A DNA stretch of 64,000 bases from Pectobacterium wasabiae CFBP 3304 (GCF_001742185.1 NZ_CP015750.1:1612001-1676000); one strand, 5' to 3'; counted from the stretch's first letter, positions 8,662 through 18,502 are shown. A program made the numbers and translations. The notes: a model not told the origin generated them from the letters alone.

Positions 8662-9054
8662 ATGACTTTACTGAAAAGTGCGTTGTTCTCTTTCATTATT
8701 ACTGGTAGCGGCGCGGTAGTAACCAGCGGCTGCTCCAGCATCATGACGCATACCGGAAACGATCAGGGATACTATTCCGGCACACGCGCCAGTGTGGGTA
8801 TGCTGCGTGACGACGATACCAGTTGGGCGATGATGCCGCTGGTCGCGATCGATTTGCCGTTCTCCGCGGTTACCGACACGCTGCTGCTGCCCTACGATTA
8901 CTATCGTGCAGGCAGTGATAAGCACAAACTGTCGACGCGCGAACGCATTTTACACAGCGAAGAGCAAAACCAGACCGCCAGTTCACAGCTCGCCACTATG
9001 CCTAATAACAACACTATGCCTAATAACAACACCATGCCACACAATCAGCTTTGA
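8662..9054 (+). CDS. yidQ: YidQ/YceK-family lipoprotein
   Basis: Predicted lipoprotein of 130 aa. The N-terminal signal ends in a lipobox-like TSGC (Cys about residue 24). The conserved core GYYSGTRASVGML ... IDLPFSAVTDTLLLPYDYYR matches E. coli YidQ (DUF1375). It is longer than the 110-aa E. coli protein because of a C-terminal tail with a tandem MPNNNT-type repeat, encoded by two exact 18-bp copies near 8998-9033 plus a degenerate third. Function of the family is unknown. Position beside ibpA agrees with E. coli synteny. Confidence 0.9.
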   Translation: MTLLKSALFSFIITGSGAVVTSGCSSIMTHTGNDQGYYSGTRASVGMLRDDDTSWAMMPLVAIDLPFSAVTDTLLLPYDYYRAGSDKHKLSTRERILHSEEQNQTASSQLATMPNNNTMPNNNTMPHNQL

Positions 9055-9090
9055 CAGTACCGCGCTCGCCGAGAACCCGCTACACCGCCG

Positions 9091-10398
9091 TCATGATAAT
9101 AAGCAGGCCACGACGAAAAGCTGATTAAAGCCGCCAATTTCCCGCATATACGCAACGTGTTTCCCATCAGGGGAAAAGACCACCGCATCCGCACTCGGTG
9201 CGCTGTCCGTCCGCGCCGTCAACCGAACAAGCTCACCACTTTTCGCGTCACACAACATGATGCTGTTGTCACACACAAATGCCAGAGAACGTCCATCCGG
9301 GTGCCAGTTAAAGGCAGACTGTACACCGTGTTCCGTGTGCGTTACCTGTCTTGGTTCACCGCCATTCGGGGAAAGCGTCCATAGCTGTACTACGCCAGCC
9401 TCGTCACGCATCAGAAAAGCAATTTCACTGCCATCGGGCGAAGCGCGTAGCCAGTGGCGCGGCTGATTTACCAATCCAGGATAACGGCGTTGGTGCGTAA
9501 AGGTTAAACGCCGCTGCTGCACGCCCGCTGGCGGCGCAGGCATGGACGTCGCCGTCCCCGCTAATGTCGCATCACCCTCTTTGGCGTAATCTTCCAGCGC
9601 GTCCGGCAAATCAACGATAAAGATCTCAGGAATAGTTGTTCCGTCCGCCGCACGCGTGTCGCCGATAAACGCTAGTGCCCAGCGCTGGCGCGAACCGTCC
9701 TGTCGAATATAGCCCGTGGTGCCCACCCAACCTTCTTCATAGGCACGATTGATTTCATCGCTGTCGGGCTGCGGCTGCGGTGTCGTTCTGCTGACCAGCA
9801 CACAATAGTGGCTGCCGTCATATTCACGCGGGTGGCATTTCTCAACAGTGACAGCCTGTAGCGGGACGGCCACGCCAACATTACGCAAGTTTAATGCCGG
9901 ATCGCGCTCATGCAGCACATGGTCGTTATAGGTAAAACTCAGGCGACTCGCATCCGGGCTGAAAACATGGACATGCGTACCACCGCGCAGCGCACCGGCC
10001 TGATATGGCGGCGTAATAGAGAAAGCATCAAGCGTAATCGCCTCATCGCGCTGGCGATCTGCCACTATCGTTCCACGGCGATGGTGAAAATCATACTGCC
10101 ATTCGCTATCCGGATTTTCCGGCCCGTGGATAAAGACATAGCGCAGCGGTTCCTGCGGGCTACAGGTCACCACACCCACATGCGCGCCCGCCGTCGCCCG
10201 ATAGATCACCTCAGTTTTCAGGCTTTTCAGATGTATGCGCTCAATGGTCAGCCCTGTGAATGAAGATCCATAGGGTCTTATGTCATAAACCAGCCAGTTT
10301 CCATCACAAGACCAGCAATTAATATTGGTAAGTTGATGACCTATAGCATTAAACGTTAGTTGAACCTCAGCAGACAAGACATCACCCCAGTTATTCAA
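9091..10398 (-). CDS. yidR: YidR, DUF3748 beta-propeller-like protein
   Basis: 435-aa protein of the YidR family (E. coli 415 aa) with TolB/WD40-like repeats. Highly conserved stretches include YVFIHGPENPD, YDFHHRRGTIV, GALRGGTHVHVFSPD, DPALNLRNVGVAVP and VFSPDGKHVAYM. No signal peptide is evident. Its biochemical role is unknown; the fold suggests a binding or hydrolytic propeller. The start is not fully certain: the ATG adds about ten residues before the region aligning with E. coli, and a TTG at about codon 8 is an alternative. It faces yidQ convergently, 36 nt apart, and lies apart from any operon. Confidence 0.9.
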   Translation of the reverse strand: MNNWGDVLSAEVQLTFNAIGHQLTNINCWSCDGNWLVYDIRPYGSSFTGLTIERIHLKSLKTEVIYRATAGAHVGVVTCSPQEPLRYVFIHGPENPDSEWQYDFHHRRGTIVADRQRDEAITLDAFSITPPYQAGALRGGTHVHVFSPDASRLSFTYNDHVLHERDPALNLRNVGVAVPLQAVTVEKCHPREYDGSHYCVLVSRTTPQPQPDSDEINRAYEEGWVGTTGYIRQDGSRQRWALAFIGDTRAADGTTIPEIFIVDLPDALEDYAKEGDATLAGTATSMPAPPAGVQQRRLTFTHQRRYPGLVNQPRHWLRASPDGSEIAFLMRDEAGVVQLWTLSPNGGEPRQVTHTEHGVQSAFNWHPDGRSLAFVCDNSIMLCDAKSGELVRLTARTDSAPSADAVVFSPDGKHVAYMREIGGFNQLFVVACLLS

Positions 10399-10520
10399 TA
10401 TCAGTCAATAGTTTGTAAATAAATTTCAGTTTTATGTATAACTTATTGTTTTTAATTTAAAAAAAACAAACAACATCGATAAATGTTATTCAAAAAAATA
10501 GAAAGATTACCTCAATAACA

Positions 10521-10583
10521 TCCGTTTTTTAATTCATTAGCATCGGCGTAACATTCTTCATATCGAAAGGGCAGCCCCCTTTC
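10521..10583 (+). promoter_or_regulatory. Upstream element of first BhsA-like gene
   Basis: TCCGTTTT, AGCATCGGCGTA and a GAAAGGG/CCCTTTC hairpin (10565-10571 with 10577-10583) recur with almost the same spacing before the paralogue at 18534. TAACAT (10549-10554) is a plausible -10. The hairpin lies in the leader, about 30 nt before the ATG. Conservation of stem but not loop argues for a structured leader. The remaining 10399-10520 is A+T rich without other signal. Confidence 0.6.
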
Positions 10584-10613
10584 ACCTATCAAATCAGAAA
10601 AGGATAAGACATC

Positions 10614-10871
10614 ATGAAAAACGTAAAAACCATCGCTGCTGCTGTTGTTCTCGCTACCATGACTTTCGGTGCTTCTGCTGCTGAATACGTGTCTCCTTCA
10701 CAGGCACAGAACCTGGAAAAAGCGGGTGTTGTTACTGCAACTGCTCAAGACCTAAGCTCGCTGCAATCTAAGCTCGCAGCGAAAGCAGAAAAAGCAGGCG
10801 CTAAAGCTTATACCATCACGTCTGCGACCGGTAACGATCAACTGCGTGGTTCTGCGGTAATCTTCAACTAA
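10614..10871 (+). CDS. BhsA/McbA-like periplasmic protein (DUF1471), copy 1
   Basis: Small secreted protein of 85 aa, the same length as E. coli BhsA, with which it shares the MKNVK start, a cleavable signal peptide (about 1-22, ending ASAA) and the C-terminal YdgH/BhsA/McbA domain (EKAGVVTATAQDLSSLQSKLA ... AYTITSATGNDQLRGSAVI). Family members act in stress resistance, surface properties and biofilm; the exact role is mostly unknown. AAAGGA precedes the ATG. A paralogue with the same type of leader lies at 18534-18791, and the two bracket an 8-kb block. Confidence 0.88.
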   Translation: MKNVKTIAAAVVLATMTFGASAAEYVSPSQAQNLEKAGVVTATAQDLSSLQSKLAAKAEKAGAKAYTITSATGNDQLRGSAVIFN

Positions 10872-10943
10872 GCGTTGTTGACCCTAGCTTGCCCCGATAG
10901 CCATCATAGATAGACCAGTAAGACATCACGTATTACCCTCTTT

Positions 10944-10980
10944 CCGGCTTGCCTCCTCATCAGGGCAAGCCGGTTTTTTT
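10944..10980 (+). terminator. Terminator of first BhsA-like gene
   Basis: Strong intrinsic terminator: CCGGCTTGCC (10944-10953) pairs with GGCAAGCCGG (10964-10973) and is followed by seven T. Confidence 0.9.
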
Positions 10981-11028
10981 ATTTATGCGAAAGGGGGTTC
11001 GTGGGAAAGCAAGAAGGGCGGTGAATGT

Positions 11029-11049
11029 GGTGTGGCAGAGTGCCACACC
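11029..11049. other. Perfect hairpin downstream of the GH1 gene
   Basis: GGTGTGGCA (11029-11037) and TGCCACACC (11041-11049) form a perfect 9-bp stem with a 3-nt loop, 14 nt past the GH1 stop. No T-run follows on the minus strand, so it is a stabilising or weak terminator hairpin. Confidence 0.5.
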
Positions 11050-11062
11050 GACGTGGATAGAC

Positions 11063-12475
11063 TTACAACGTTGAACCTTGAAAGCCATTCTCAGCCGCCA
11101 CGGCCGCGAACCATTCCCCGCTTTTCTTCACCGTGCGCGTCTGCGTCGCCAAATCCAACTGCACGAAACCATAGCGATTCTTGTAGGCATTCGACCACGA
11201 CCAGTTATCGATAAACGTCCACATATGGTAGCCGAGGCAATTGCTGCCTTCCGCAATGCCTTTGTGTACCTGCTTCAGGTGTTCGCGGACAAAATCGATG
11301 CGGTAATCATCCTGAATCTGCCCGTTGGCATCGAAACGCTGTTCGTTCTCCACCCCCATGCCGTTTTCTGAAATAAAGCAGCGCGGATTGCCGTAGTTCA
11401 CCCGTAGGTTAGTCAGAATGTCATAGATACCCGGTTCGTAAATTTCCCAGCCGCGATAGGGATTCATTTTTCGTCCCGGCATTTCATAGCTGGAGAAGAA
11501 CCACTCTGGCATAAACGGACTATCGGGATTGACCAAACTGTCACGGCACTGGATACGACGCGGCTGGTAATAGTTAATACCCAGCAGATCGACAACACCA
11601 TCGGCCAGCAGCGCACGATCGTCAGGCTGACAATGCGGCAGTTGGCCATAGCGATGCAGCAGATCGACCAGTTCCTGCGGATACTCGCCCTTCAGCGCAG
11701 GATCGAGGAAGCTGCGATTAAACATCAGATCGGCAATGTTAGCGGCTTTGACATCGGCCGGATGTTGCGAACGCGGGTAAGAAGGCGTCAGGTTGAGGAT
11801 GATACCAATTTCCCCGCCCTGAGACTGTTCACGATAGGCCTTCACCGCCAGCGCGTGCGCCAGCATGGTGTGATACGCCACTGTCGCGGCTCGCTTGAAA
11901 TCCACCACGTTCGGGTAGTGAAAATCATACAGATACCCGCCTTCCACTGGCACTACCGGCTCATTGAACGTAAACCAATGTTTTACCCTATCGCCAAACA
12001 GACGGAAGCAGGTCGCCGCATAGCCCGCATAGGCCACCACCACCGCCCGATTTTCCCAGCCGCCTAGCCGCTGCATCACCATCGGCATATCAAAATGGAA
12101 CAGATTGATAAACGGCGTGATGCCCTGTGCTAGCATTTCATCAATGATCTGATTATAAAACGCGACCGCCTGCGGATTGGGTTCACCGACGCCATCGGGT
12201 ATCAGCCGCGCCCAAGAGATCGACGTCCGGAACGTGTTGTGGTTCAGCGTTTTCAGCAGCGCGATATCTTCACGCCAGTGCTGATAAAACGTGGAGGTAT
12301 CCGCCGGCCCAACCTGCTGGTGAAAACGGCCGGGCTGCGTGGCAAACCATTCGTCCCACACGGTGGCGCTTTTACCATAGCGGAGGCTTTCGCCTTCCGT
12401 TTGCGGTGCCGAACTGGCGCTGCCCCACCAAAAATTCGTGGGAAAGCGAAAATCGTTCTGAAGATGATCGTGCAT
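11063..12475 (-). CDS. 6-phospho-beta-glucosidase, GH1 family
   Basis: Cytoplasmic GH1 hydrolase of 470 aa that splits phosphorylated beta-glucosides delivered by a PTS. The acid/base Glu lies in WFTFNEP (about residue 180) and the nucleophile Glu in FISENGMG (about 375). The phosphate-binding Ser/Lys/Tyr signature of 6-phospho enzymes appears as SWSNAYKNRYGF near the C-terminus. It is the last gene of an EIIB-EIIC-GH1 operon, with a 25-nt gap from EIIC. It is clearly diverged from the BglA-type enzyme at 36749, so the two probably prefer different aglycones. The ribosome site GAGGAA precedes the ATG. Confidence 0.9.
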   Translation of the reverse strand: MHDHLQNDFRFPTNFWWGSASSAPQTEGESLRYGKSATVWDEWFATQPGRFHQQVGPADTSTFYQHWREDIALLKTLNHNTFRTSISWARLIPDGVGEPNPQAVAFYNQIIDEMLAQGITPFINLFHFDMPMVMQRLGGWENRAVVVAYAGYAATCFRLFGDRVKHWFTFNEPVVPVEGGYLYDFHYPNVVDFKRAATVAYHTMLAHALAVKAYREQSQGGEIGIILNLTPSYPRSQHPADVKAANIADLMFNRSFLDPALKGEYPQELVDLLHRYGQLPHCQPDDRALLADGVVDLLGINYYQPRRIQCRDSLVNPDSPFMPEWFFSSYEMPGRKMNPYRGWEIYEPGIYDILTNLRVNYGNPRCFISENGMGVENEQRFDANGQIQDDYRIDFVREHLKQVHKGIAEGSNCLGYHMWTFIDNWSWSNAYKNRYGFVQLDLATQTRTVKKSGEWFAAVAAENGFQGSTL

Positions 12476-12500
12476 ACGTTCCTCTCTGCTTCACTCGTGT

Positions 12501-13817
12501 TTATGCGCTGGCTTCGCCCGCCGCCTGCTGTTGTTTCTCCTGTTCCTGTTTAAGCAACGTGCGCTCGTAGACTTTCAGGAACGGGTAGTACATCGCGGCC
12601 GACATCACCATGCACAGCAGACACATGATTACCGGGCTGAAAGCCCAGTTCGCCGCCCACGATGCACCAATCGGTGCTGGCGTTGTCCACGGCGTCAGGG
12701 AAACGACCTGCGCGATCCAGCCAAGCTTCGTCGCCGTATAGGCAATGACAGCATTGACCATCGGCACGCAAATAAACGGCAGGAACAGCAGCGGGTTCAT
12801 GATGATCGGTGCACCAAACAGAATCGGTTCGTTGATGTTGAAAAAGCTCGGTACTACGCCCATCCGGCCAATGGTGCGCAGGTGAATCGCTCGGCTACGC
12901 ATTAACAAAAAGGCCAGCGGCAGCGTGGAACCGACCCCGCCAATCAGCAGGTAGTGATCCCAGAAGCCCTGCAAATAGATATGCGGTAGCGGCGCACCCG
13001 CCGAAAGCGCAGCTTGATTCAGCGCCAGATTGGTCATCCAGAACGGGTTCATAATCCCGGTGACGATCAGCGCGCCGTGGATCCCGGCAAACCACAGAAT
13101 CTGGCAGATAAATACCGAAATCAGGATCGCGGGCAGCGAATCCGACGCCGAAATTAGCGGTGCCAGCAGGTGCATGATGGCTTCCGGGATAATCATGCCG
13201 GTCGCGGACTGGATGAACAGGTTAAACGGATGCAGCGTCGCGACGATCACCAGCACAGGGATGAGGATTTCAAACGAACGCGCTACGCCGGTCGGCACTT
13301 CTTTCGGCAGGCGGATCGTGATGTTGCGCTTTTTCAACCAGGCATACACTTCACCCGCATAAATTGCAGTCAGAATGGCGGTAAAAATCCCCTCACCGGA
13401 GAAGTACTGAGTGGAAATTTGCTTATCATGATAAGGCGCAGCCACCAGCAAAAACGCCATCAGCGCCAACAGGCCAGTCATGATCGGGTCCAGCTTGTAG
13501 TGCTTGCCAAGGCTGGCACCAATCCCCACTGAGATAAAGAAGGTCATGACCCCCATACTGAGGTAGTACGGCAGCATCAGTTGTTCACGGTAGGCAACGG
13601 AAAAGTCGAGCCACGCACGGGCAAACCCCAACGTAGTATCCGGCGAGAACGGCGGGAAGATGAACACCAGCATAAATGAACCAATGATCATGAAAGGCAG
13701 CGCGGCGATGAAGCCGTCACGAATCGCGATGATGTGGCGCTGTTGCCCAACCACACCTGCCAACGGGGTAATTTTCTGCTCGATGATATCGACCATCGAC
13801 TGATAGAGGCCACTCAT
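12501..13817 (-). CDS. PTS lactose/cellobiose-family EIIC permease, locus 1
   Basis: Membrane permease subunit of 438 aa of the Lac/Cel (ChbC-like) PTS family. About ten hydrophobic segments are visible. The family signature is seen in FFNINEPILFGAPIIMNPLLF (family GxP(I/V)xNP motif) and in LWFAGIHGALIVTGIMNPF. It imports a beta-glucoside or beta-disaccharide that is phosphorylated by its EIIB partner. The start codon overlaps the EIIB stop by 4 nt. No EIIA gene is present in this operon, so EIIA must come from elsewhere, probably 38204-38551. Confidence 0.9.
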   Translation of the reverse strand: MSGLYQSMVDIIEQKITPLAGVVGQQRHIIAIRDGFIAALPFMIIGSFMLVFIFPPFSPDTTLGFARAWLDFSVAYREQLMLPYYLSMGVMTFFISVGIGASLGKHYKLDPIMTGLLALMAFLLVAAPYHDKQISTQYFSGEGIFTAILTAIYAGEVYAWLKKRNITIRLPKEVPTGVARSFEILIPVLVIVATLHPFNLFIQSATGMIIPEAIMHLLAPLISASDSLPAILISVFICQILWFAGIHGALIVTGIMNPFWMTNLALNQAALSAGAPLPHIYLQGFWDHYLLIGGVGSTLPLAFLLMRSRAIHLRTIGRMGVVPSFFNINEPILFGAPIIMNPLLFLPFICVPMVNAVIAYTATKLGWIAQVVSLTPWTTPAPIGASWAANWAFSPVIMCLLCMVMSAAMYYPFLKVYERTLLKQEQEKQQQAAGEASA

Positions 13818-14137
13818 AGCGGTTGTCCTGATGTTTCGATCAGTGAAAATGCAAAATCCAGCACGTTGTCACCGCGCTGCATACCGTAATCCATCATGTC
13901 TATCGCTGCCACAGGCACGCCTTTTCCCTCAGCTTTCTCCTTGAATGACGCCAGCATGTACTTCACCTGCGGTCCCAGCAGCACAACATCATACTTCCCT
14001 ACTTGTTCATCAAATTCATGGGCGGCGTAGGCGGCAATCTCAACGTCCAGACCACGCGCATCAGCCACCTCCTTCATTTTTCTCATTAAAAGGCTGGTAG
14101 ACATCCCAGCGGAACAACAAAGCATGATCCTTTTCAT
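13814..14137 (-). CDS. PTS lactose/cellobiose-family EIIB, locus 1
   Basis: Cytoplasmic phosphocarrier of 107 aa from MKRIMLCC. The phosphorylated cysteine lies in the CCSAGMS loop (Cys8 by analogy with ChbB Cys10). LLGPQVKYM is a second family signature. It passes phosphate from EIIA to the sugar in EIIC. The ATG at 14137 is chosen over one eight codons upstream because it has GGGGTG in the right place and matches ChbB-type N-termini. First gene of the operon; an AscG-like operator lies about 100 nt upstream. Confidence 0.9.
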   Translation of the reverse strand: MKRIMLCCSAGMSTSLLMRKMKEVADARGLDVEIAAYAAHEFDEQVGKYDVVLLGPQVKYMLASFKEKAEGKGVPVAAIDMMDYGMQRGDNVLDFAFSLIETSGQPL

Positions 14138-14234
14138 TTTGAACACCCCGTAGTACGTCATGAATAAAAAGCGTCGTGAATAAATCCCACCATTAGAAGC
14201 ATGTTCATGGAAACACCGTCATTGGAAACAAAAC

Positions 14235-14248
14235 GGAAACCGTTTTCC
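14235..14248. promoter_or_regulatory. LacI/AscG-type operator before PTS locus 1
   Basis: GGAAACCGTTTTCC, a near palindrome, matches 11 of 14 positions of the E. coli AscG site TGAAACCGGTTTCA. It lies upstream of the EIIB gene, which has no regulator gene of its own. The AscG-type repressor at 40391 is the obvious candidate. The rest of the 14138-14535 gap is the divergent PTS/ssu promoter region with no other signal that can be called. Confidence 0.55.
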
Positions 14249-14535
14249 ATGGAAAAAAGCCAGATATGAGAATAGGTTCACGAAATGATAGACATTGCCG
14301 GAAACAATGTGAGGTAGGTCATGTAAAACGTCATTCAGGCGTGAAGGATGGGTAAACATCGCTATTACCGCGCTTATTGCGCTAAGTGTATTGATTTCAG
14401 GTATTTCCTACTTTTGGCTATAAAAACGACAAATTGAGATTTAAAAAGCCCACCGGCTGCCTGTTATGGTTATCACCTGATGTTGTGTTTTTTCACTGTA
14501 TTTTAATTTTTCGTTATAAGGGAGCGATCATACGC

Positions 14536-15558
14536 ATGCCATTGATGATGAACCGAACGGTCACGGAAGCGCGTGAGAAACGCACGCCGTTATGGAAAAA
14601 CGTGACGGCGCGGCTACGCCAGATCTCCACAATTCTCGCTGCCAGCACCGTGCTGTTCATATCCACCGCTTATGCGCAGGACAGCGTACCGACGCAGCTA
14701 CGAGTCGGCTATCAGAAAGGTTCGGTCAGTCTGGTACTCGCAAAATCGCACCAGTTGCTGGAGAAGCAGTTCCCCAATACCAAAATCAGTTGGGTTGAAT
14801 TCCCCGCCGGACCGCAGATGCTGGAAGCACTCAATGTGGGCAGTATCGATCTGGGCGGCACTGGTGATATCCCGCCTATTTTTGCGCAGGCAGCCGGAGC
14901 TGACCTGCTGTATGTCGGCGTGGAGCCACCTAAACCACAGGCCGAAGTCATTCTGGTACGAGAAGACAGTCCGGTGAAAACCGTTGCCGACCTGAAAGGC
15001 CGCAAAGTCGCCTTCCAGAAAGGCTCCAGTGCACACAACACGTTGCTGCGCGCGTTGCAACGAGATGGGCTGACATTCACCGATATCAAACCGACCTACC
15101 TGACCCCTGCGGACGCACGCGCGGCATTCCAGCAAGGTAATGTCGATGCATGGGCAATCTGGGACCCCTACTACTCTGCCGCGCTGCTGGAAGGCGGTGT
15201 CCGGGTACTGGTTGATAGCTGCGGGCTTGATAAAACCGGTTCTTTCTATCTGGCGGGTCGCCCTTACGCCGAAGCACACGGCAGCTTTATTCGCCAGGTA
15301 TTGGACGAACTGACCAAAGCCGATGCGTTAACAATCAGCGACCGGGCACAGAGCGTCACACTGTTAGCCAACGCGGTAGGGCTACCGGAAAAAGTGATTG
15401 AAACGGCGCTCGATCATCGCCCGCCAACCACCATAAAACCGCTGGATGCCGCCACGATCAAGGCGCAGCAATCCACGGCCGACCTGTTTTATGCAAACCG
15501 TCTGGTGCCGGTGAAGGTCAATATCGCGGAACGCGTCTGGAATCCCCAAACGCCGTAG
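14536..15558 (+). CDS. ssuA: Aliphatic sulfonate ABC transporter, binding protein SsuA
   Basis: Periplasmic solute-binding protein of 340 aa for alkanesulfonates. An unusually long N-terminus precedes the signal hydrophobic core ([19 protein letters not shown]); cleavage is expected after AYA. The NMT1/THI5-like domain follows, with [40 protein letters not shown] and [16 protein letters not shown], typical for SsuA. ATG at 14536 is chosen because GGGAGCG precedes it; the frame is open further upstream without a ribosome site. First gene of ssuADCB; expression in the family responds to sulfur limitation (Cbl/CysB), but no such site can be called here. Confidence 0.93.
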   Translation: MPLMMNRTVTEAREKRTPLWKNVTARLRQISTILAASTVLFISTAYAQDSVPTQLRVGYQKGSVSLVLAKSHQLLEKQFPNTKISWVEFPAGPQMLEALNVGSIDLGGTGDIPPIFAQAAGADLLYVGVEPPKPQAEVILVREDSPVKTVADLKGRKVAFQKGSSAHNTLLRALQRDGLTFTDIKPTYLTPADARAAFQQGNVDAWAIWDPYYSAALLEGGVRVLVDSCGLDKTGSFYLAGRPYAEAHGSFIRQVLDELTKADALTISDRAQSVTLLANAVGLPEKVIETALDHRPPTTIKPLDAATIKAQQSTADLFYANRLVPVKVNIAERVWNPQTP

Positions 15559-15616
15559 TTCGCTTATCACACACCATTTTGTTTACCACAAACAAGACCG
15601 TTCAGGAGAACACACC

Positions 15617-16759
15617 ATGAGTCTTAACGTATTCTGGTTTTTACCCACCCACGGAGACGGTCGCTATCTTGGTAGCACCGAGGGCGCACGTCATGTTGAC
15701 TACGGCTATCTGCAACAGGTGGCGCAAGCCGCCGAACGGCAAGGCTTTGGCGGCGTGCTACTGCCAACGGGCCGCTCCTGCGAAGATTCCTGGCTGGTGG
15801 CAGCATCGCTCATTCCAGTGACGCAGCGGCTAAAATTTCTCGTTGCTCTGCGCCCCGGCGTCATTTCCCCTACCATCGCCGCACGTCAGGCCGCCACGCT
15901 AGACAGGCTGTCTAATGGTCGGGCGCTGTTCAATCTGGTGACCGGCGGTGACCCAGAAGAACTGGCCGCCGAAGGACTGTTCCTCAGCCACGAAGAACGC
16001 TACGAAGCCTCAGCGGAATTCACCCATATCTGGCGCAGGCTGCTGGAAGGTGAAACCGTTGATTTCGAAGGTAAACACATTCAGGTCAAAGACGCCAAAC
16101 TGCTTTATCCGCCCGTGCAACAGCCGCGTCCGCCGCTCTACTTTGGTGGTTCGTCTGAGGCGGCACAGAATCTGGCAGCAGAACAGGTCGATCTCTACCT
16201 GACATGGGGTGAACCACCTGAGCAGGTTAAAGAAAAACTGGCGGAAGTCCGCGCCAAAGCCGCGGCGCAGGGGCGTGAGGTTCGCTTCGGTATTCGCCTG
16301 CACGTTATCGTGCGGGAAACCACCGAAGAGGCCTGGCAGGCTGCCGATCGACTGATTTCCCATCTGGACGAAAAAACTATCGCCGACGCACAGGCGGCGT
16401 TGGCGCGTTTCGATTCTGTCGGACAACAGCGCATGGCCGCTCTGCATGGTGGCAAAAAGGACAATCTGGAGATTAGCCCGAATCTGTGGGCCGGTATCGG
16501 TCTGGTACGCGGCGGTGCGGGTACGGCGCTGGTTGGCGATGGCCCAACGGTTGCCGAACGCATTCAGGAATACGCCGATCTCGGGATTGATACCTTTGTC
16601 CTGTCTGGCTATCCGCATCTGGAAGAAGCGTATCGCGTGGGCGAACTGCTGTTCCCGCACCTCGATCTGGTGCAACAGCCGACGCCGCTGCACGCCGTAA
16701 ACAATGCGGGGGAAGTGGTGGCAAACCGCTATGTACCGCGCAAAGTTTCGCAAAGCTGA
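15617..16759 (+). CDS. ssuD: FMNH2-dependent alkanesulfonate monooxygenase SsuD
   Basis: Cytoplasmic two-component flavin monooxygenase of 380 aa. It converts alkanesulfonates plus FMNH2 and O2 to aldehyde and sulfite, freeing sulfur. It has a luciferase-like TIM barrel. Diagnostic stretches are [34 protein letters not shown] with the conserved active-site Cys (residue 55), [15 protein letters not shown] and a flexible loop near [15 protein letters not shown]. It needs reduced FMN from SsuE, whose gene is absent from this operon. AGGAG precedes the ATG. Confidence 0.96.
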   Translation: MSLNVFWFLPTHGDGRYLGSTEGARHVDYGYLQQVAQAAERQGFGGVLLPTGRSCEDSWLVAASLIPVTQRLKFLVALRPGVISPTIAARQAATLDRLSNGRALFNLVTGGDPEELAAEGLFLSHEERYEASAEFTHIWRRLLEGETVDFEGKHIQVKDAKLLYPPVQQPRPPLYFGGSSEAAQNLAAEQVDLYLTWGEPPEQVKEKLAEVRAKAAAQGREVRFGIRLHVIVRETTEEAWQAADRLISHLDEKTIADAQAALARFDSVGQQRMAALHGGKKDNLEISPNLWAGIGLVRGGAGTALVGDGPTVAERIQEYADLGIDTFVLSGYPHLEEAYRVGELLFPHLDLVQQPTPLHAVNNAGEVVANRYVPRKVSQS

Positions 16760-16769
16760 GGAATCAATC

Positions 16770-17564
16770 ATGGCAAGAACGCTCTCCTCGCTGGCACAAC
16801 GGCTTGCACCTTTCCTGCTCCCCGTGACGCTGCTGGTCGCGTGGCAGATATCCGTAGAGTTCGGCTGGCTATCCAACCGGATTCTGCCTGCGCCCAGTTC
16901 GGTGATTACCGCAGGGTGGTCGCTCATCTATAGCGGCGAGCTTTGGCAACATCTGGCGATCAGCGGCTGGCGCGCCCTGATCGGGTTTGCTATCGGCGGC
17001 AGTATCGGATTGGCGCTCGGCTTTATCACCGGTCTGTCGCGCTGGGGAGAACGCTTGCTGGACAGCTCGGTGCAGATGATCCGCAATGTCCCCCATCTGG
17101 CGCTGATTCCGCTGGTGATCTTGTGGTTTGGCATTGATGAGGCGGCCAAGATTTTTCTGGTCGCGTTGGGTACGCTGTTCCCGATTTATCTCAACACCTA
17201 TCACGGTATTAAAAACATCGATCGCGGCCTGCTGGAAATGGCGCGCAGTTACGGTCTGTCCGGCATTAGCCTGTTCTATCAGGTAGTGCTACCCGGCGCG
17301 CTGCCGTCCATCATGGTCGGCATCCGTTTTGCCCTGGGCTTCATGTGGCTGACGCTGATCGTCGCGGAAACCATTTCTGCCAACTCCGGCATCGGCTATC
17401 TCGCCATGAACGCCCGCGAATTTCTGCAAACGGACGTAGTAGTGGTTGCCATCATCCTTTATGCCCTGCTCGGCAAACTGGCCGATGTCAGCGCTCAGGG
17501 GCTAGAGCGCATTTGGTTGCGCTGGAATCCGGCTTATCAAACCTCATCGGGGGACGCATCATGA
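16770..17564 (+). CDS. ssuC: Aliphatic sulfonate ABC transporter permease SsuC
   Basis: Inner-membrane permease of 264 aa (BPD_transp_1) with about six membrane helices. The ATPase-contacting EAA-type loop is seen as [33 protein letters not shown]. It passes sulfonates brought by SsuA. ATG at 16770, ten nt after the ssuD stop, carries GAGGAA upstream and is preferred over in-frame ATGs inside ssuD. The stop overlaps the ssuB start by 4 nt. Confidence 0.94.
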   Translation: MARTLSSLAQRLAPFLLPVTLLVAWQISVEFGWLSNRILPAPSSVITAGWSLIYSGELWQHLAISGWRALIGFAIGGSIGLALGFITGLSRWGERLLDSSVQMIRNVPHLALIPLVILWFGIDEAAKIFLVALGTLFPIYLNTYHGIKNIDRGLLEMARSYGLSGISLFYQVVLPGALPSIMVGIRFALGFMWLTLIVAETISANSGIGYLAMNAREFLQTDVVVVAIILYALLGKLADVSAQGLERIWLRWNPAYQTSSGDAS

Positions 17565-18361
17565 CCGCTTTTACCGATCCTGCAACACCATCTCATTCAC
17601 CGTCGCCGCTCACCAAGGGGGCACCGCTGGCGCTGGATGCCATCACCAAGCACTACGGTCGCCGCACCGTACTGAACGAAGTGCAGTTACGCATTCCTTC
17701 CGGGCAGTTTGTGGCCATCGTCGGCCGCAGCGGCTGCGGCAAAAGCACCCTGCTACGCCTGCTTGCCGGGCTGGAAGCCGCCAGCAGCGGCAAACTGCTG
17801 ACAGGCACCGCACCGCTCAGCAGCGCGAAAGACGACACGCGGCTGATGTTTCAGGAAGCACGACTGCTGCCGTGGAAGAAGGTGATCGATAATGTCGGGC
17901 TGGGGTTACGCGGCAACTGGCGCGAAAAAGCGCAGGATGCACTAGCCTCCGTCGGGCTGGCAGATCGCGCCGACGACTGGCCAGCGGCGCTATCCGGTGG
18001 ACAGAAACAGCGTGTCGCGCTGGCGCGTGCGCTCATTCACCACCCACGTCTACTGTTGCTGGATGAACCGCTGGGTGCACTGGATGCCTTGACTCGCATC
18101 GAGATGCAAAGCCTGATCGAAAATCTGTGGCTCCAGCATGGCTTCACGGTGCTGCTGGTGACGCACGATGTCTCCGAAGCCATTGCGCTAGCCGACAGGG
18201 TTATTCTGATCGAAGAAGGACGCGTGGGGCTGGATATCACTGTTGATTTGCCACGACCGCGACGCCGCGGCTCGGCAAAGTTGGCGGAACTGGAAGCCCG
18301 CGTGCTGGAACGCGTACTGGTTCCTACCTCATCACCCTTACCTCAGCAGGCGGCGATATAA
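17561..18361 (+). CDS. ssuB: Aliphatic sulfonate ABC transporter ATPase SsuB
   Basis: ABC ATPase of 266 aa that powers SsuC. Walker A is GRSGCGKST, the ABC signature [15 protein letters not shown], Walker [13 protein letters not shown], and the switch His lies in [10 protein letters not shown]. The first 25 residues are rich in Ser, Pro and Thr. Start ATG at 17561 overlaps the end of ssuC and has GGGGGA upstream. Last gene of the operon; no strong terminator was seen before the next gene. Confidence 0.95.
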   Translation: MTAFTDPATPSHSPSPLTKGAPLALDAITKHYGRRTVLNEVQLRIPSGQFVAIVGRSGCGKSTLLRLLAGLEAASSGKLLTGTAPLSSAKDDTRLMFQEARLLPWKKVIDNVGLGLRGNWREKAQDALASVGLADRADDWPAALSGGQKQRVALARALIHHPRLLLLDEPLGALDALTRIEMQSLIENLWLQHGFTVLLVTHDVSEAIALADRVILIEEGRVGLDITVDLPRPRRRGSAKLAELEARVLERVLVPTSSPLPQQAAI

Positions 18362-18431
18362 CCTTCGTTCTGGCGATTAAGACTGTGCATCTTATCGCCA
18401 GATTTAACATCAAAAATATTGACAGATATTC

Positions 18432-18502
18432 TCAAAACACTCCGTTTTATCTCCCCGAAGCATCGGCGTAGTATCCTCTTCATCGAAAGGAAATCACCTT
18501 TC
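18432..18502 (+). promoter_or_regulatory. Upstream element of second BhsA-like gene
   Basis: Carries TCCGTTTT, AGCATCGGCGTA and a GAAAGG/CCTTTC hairpin (18485-18490 with 18497-18502) in the same order and spacing as 10521-10583. The loop differs while the stem is kept. Indicates a duplicated, conserved promoter plus leader. Confidence 0.6.

Noticed and set aside
14313..14423. Open stretch ending in a hydrophobic segment (ITALIALSVLISGISYFWL) before ssuA
   Set aside because: No ATG, GTG or well-placed TTG start with a ribosome site in frame; only 36 codons. May be chance or a remnant.
16010..16927. 305-aa frame antisense to ssuD
   Set aside because: It is the shadow of a strongly conserved gene; its protein has no family features.
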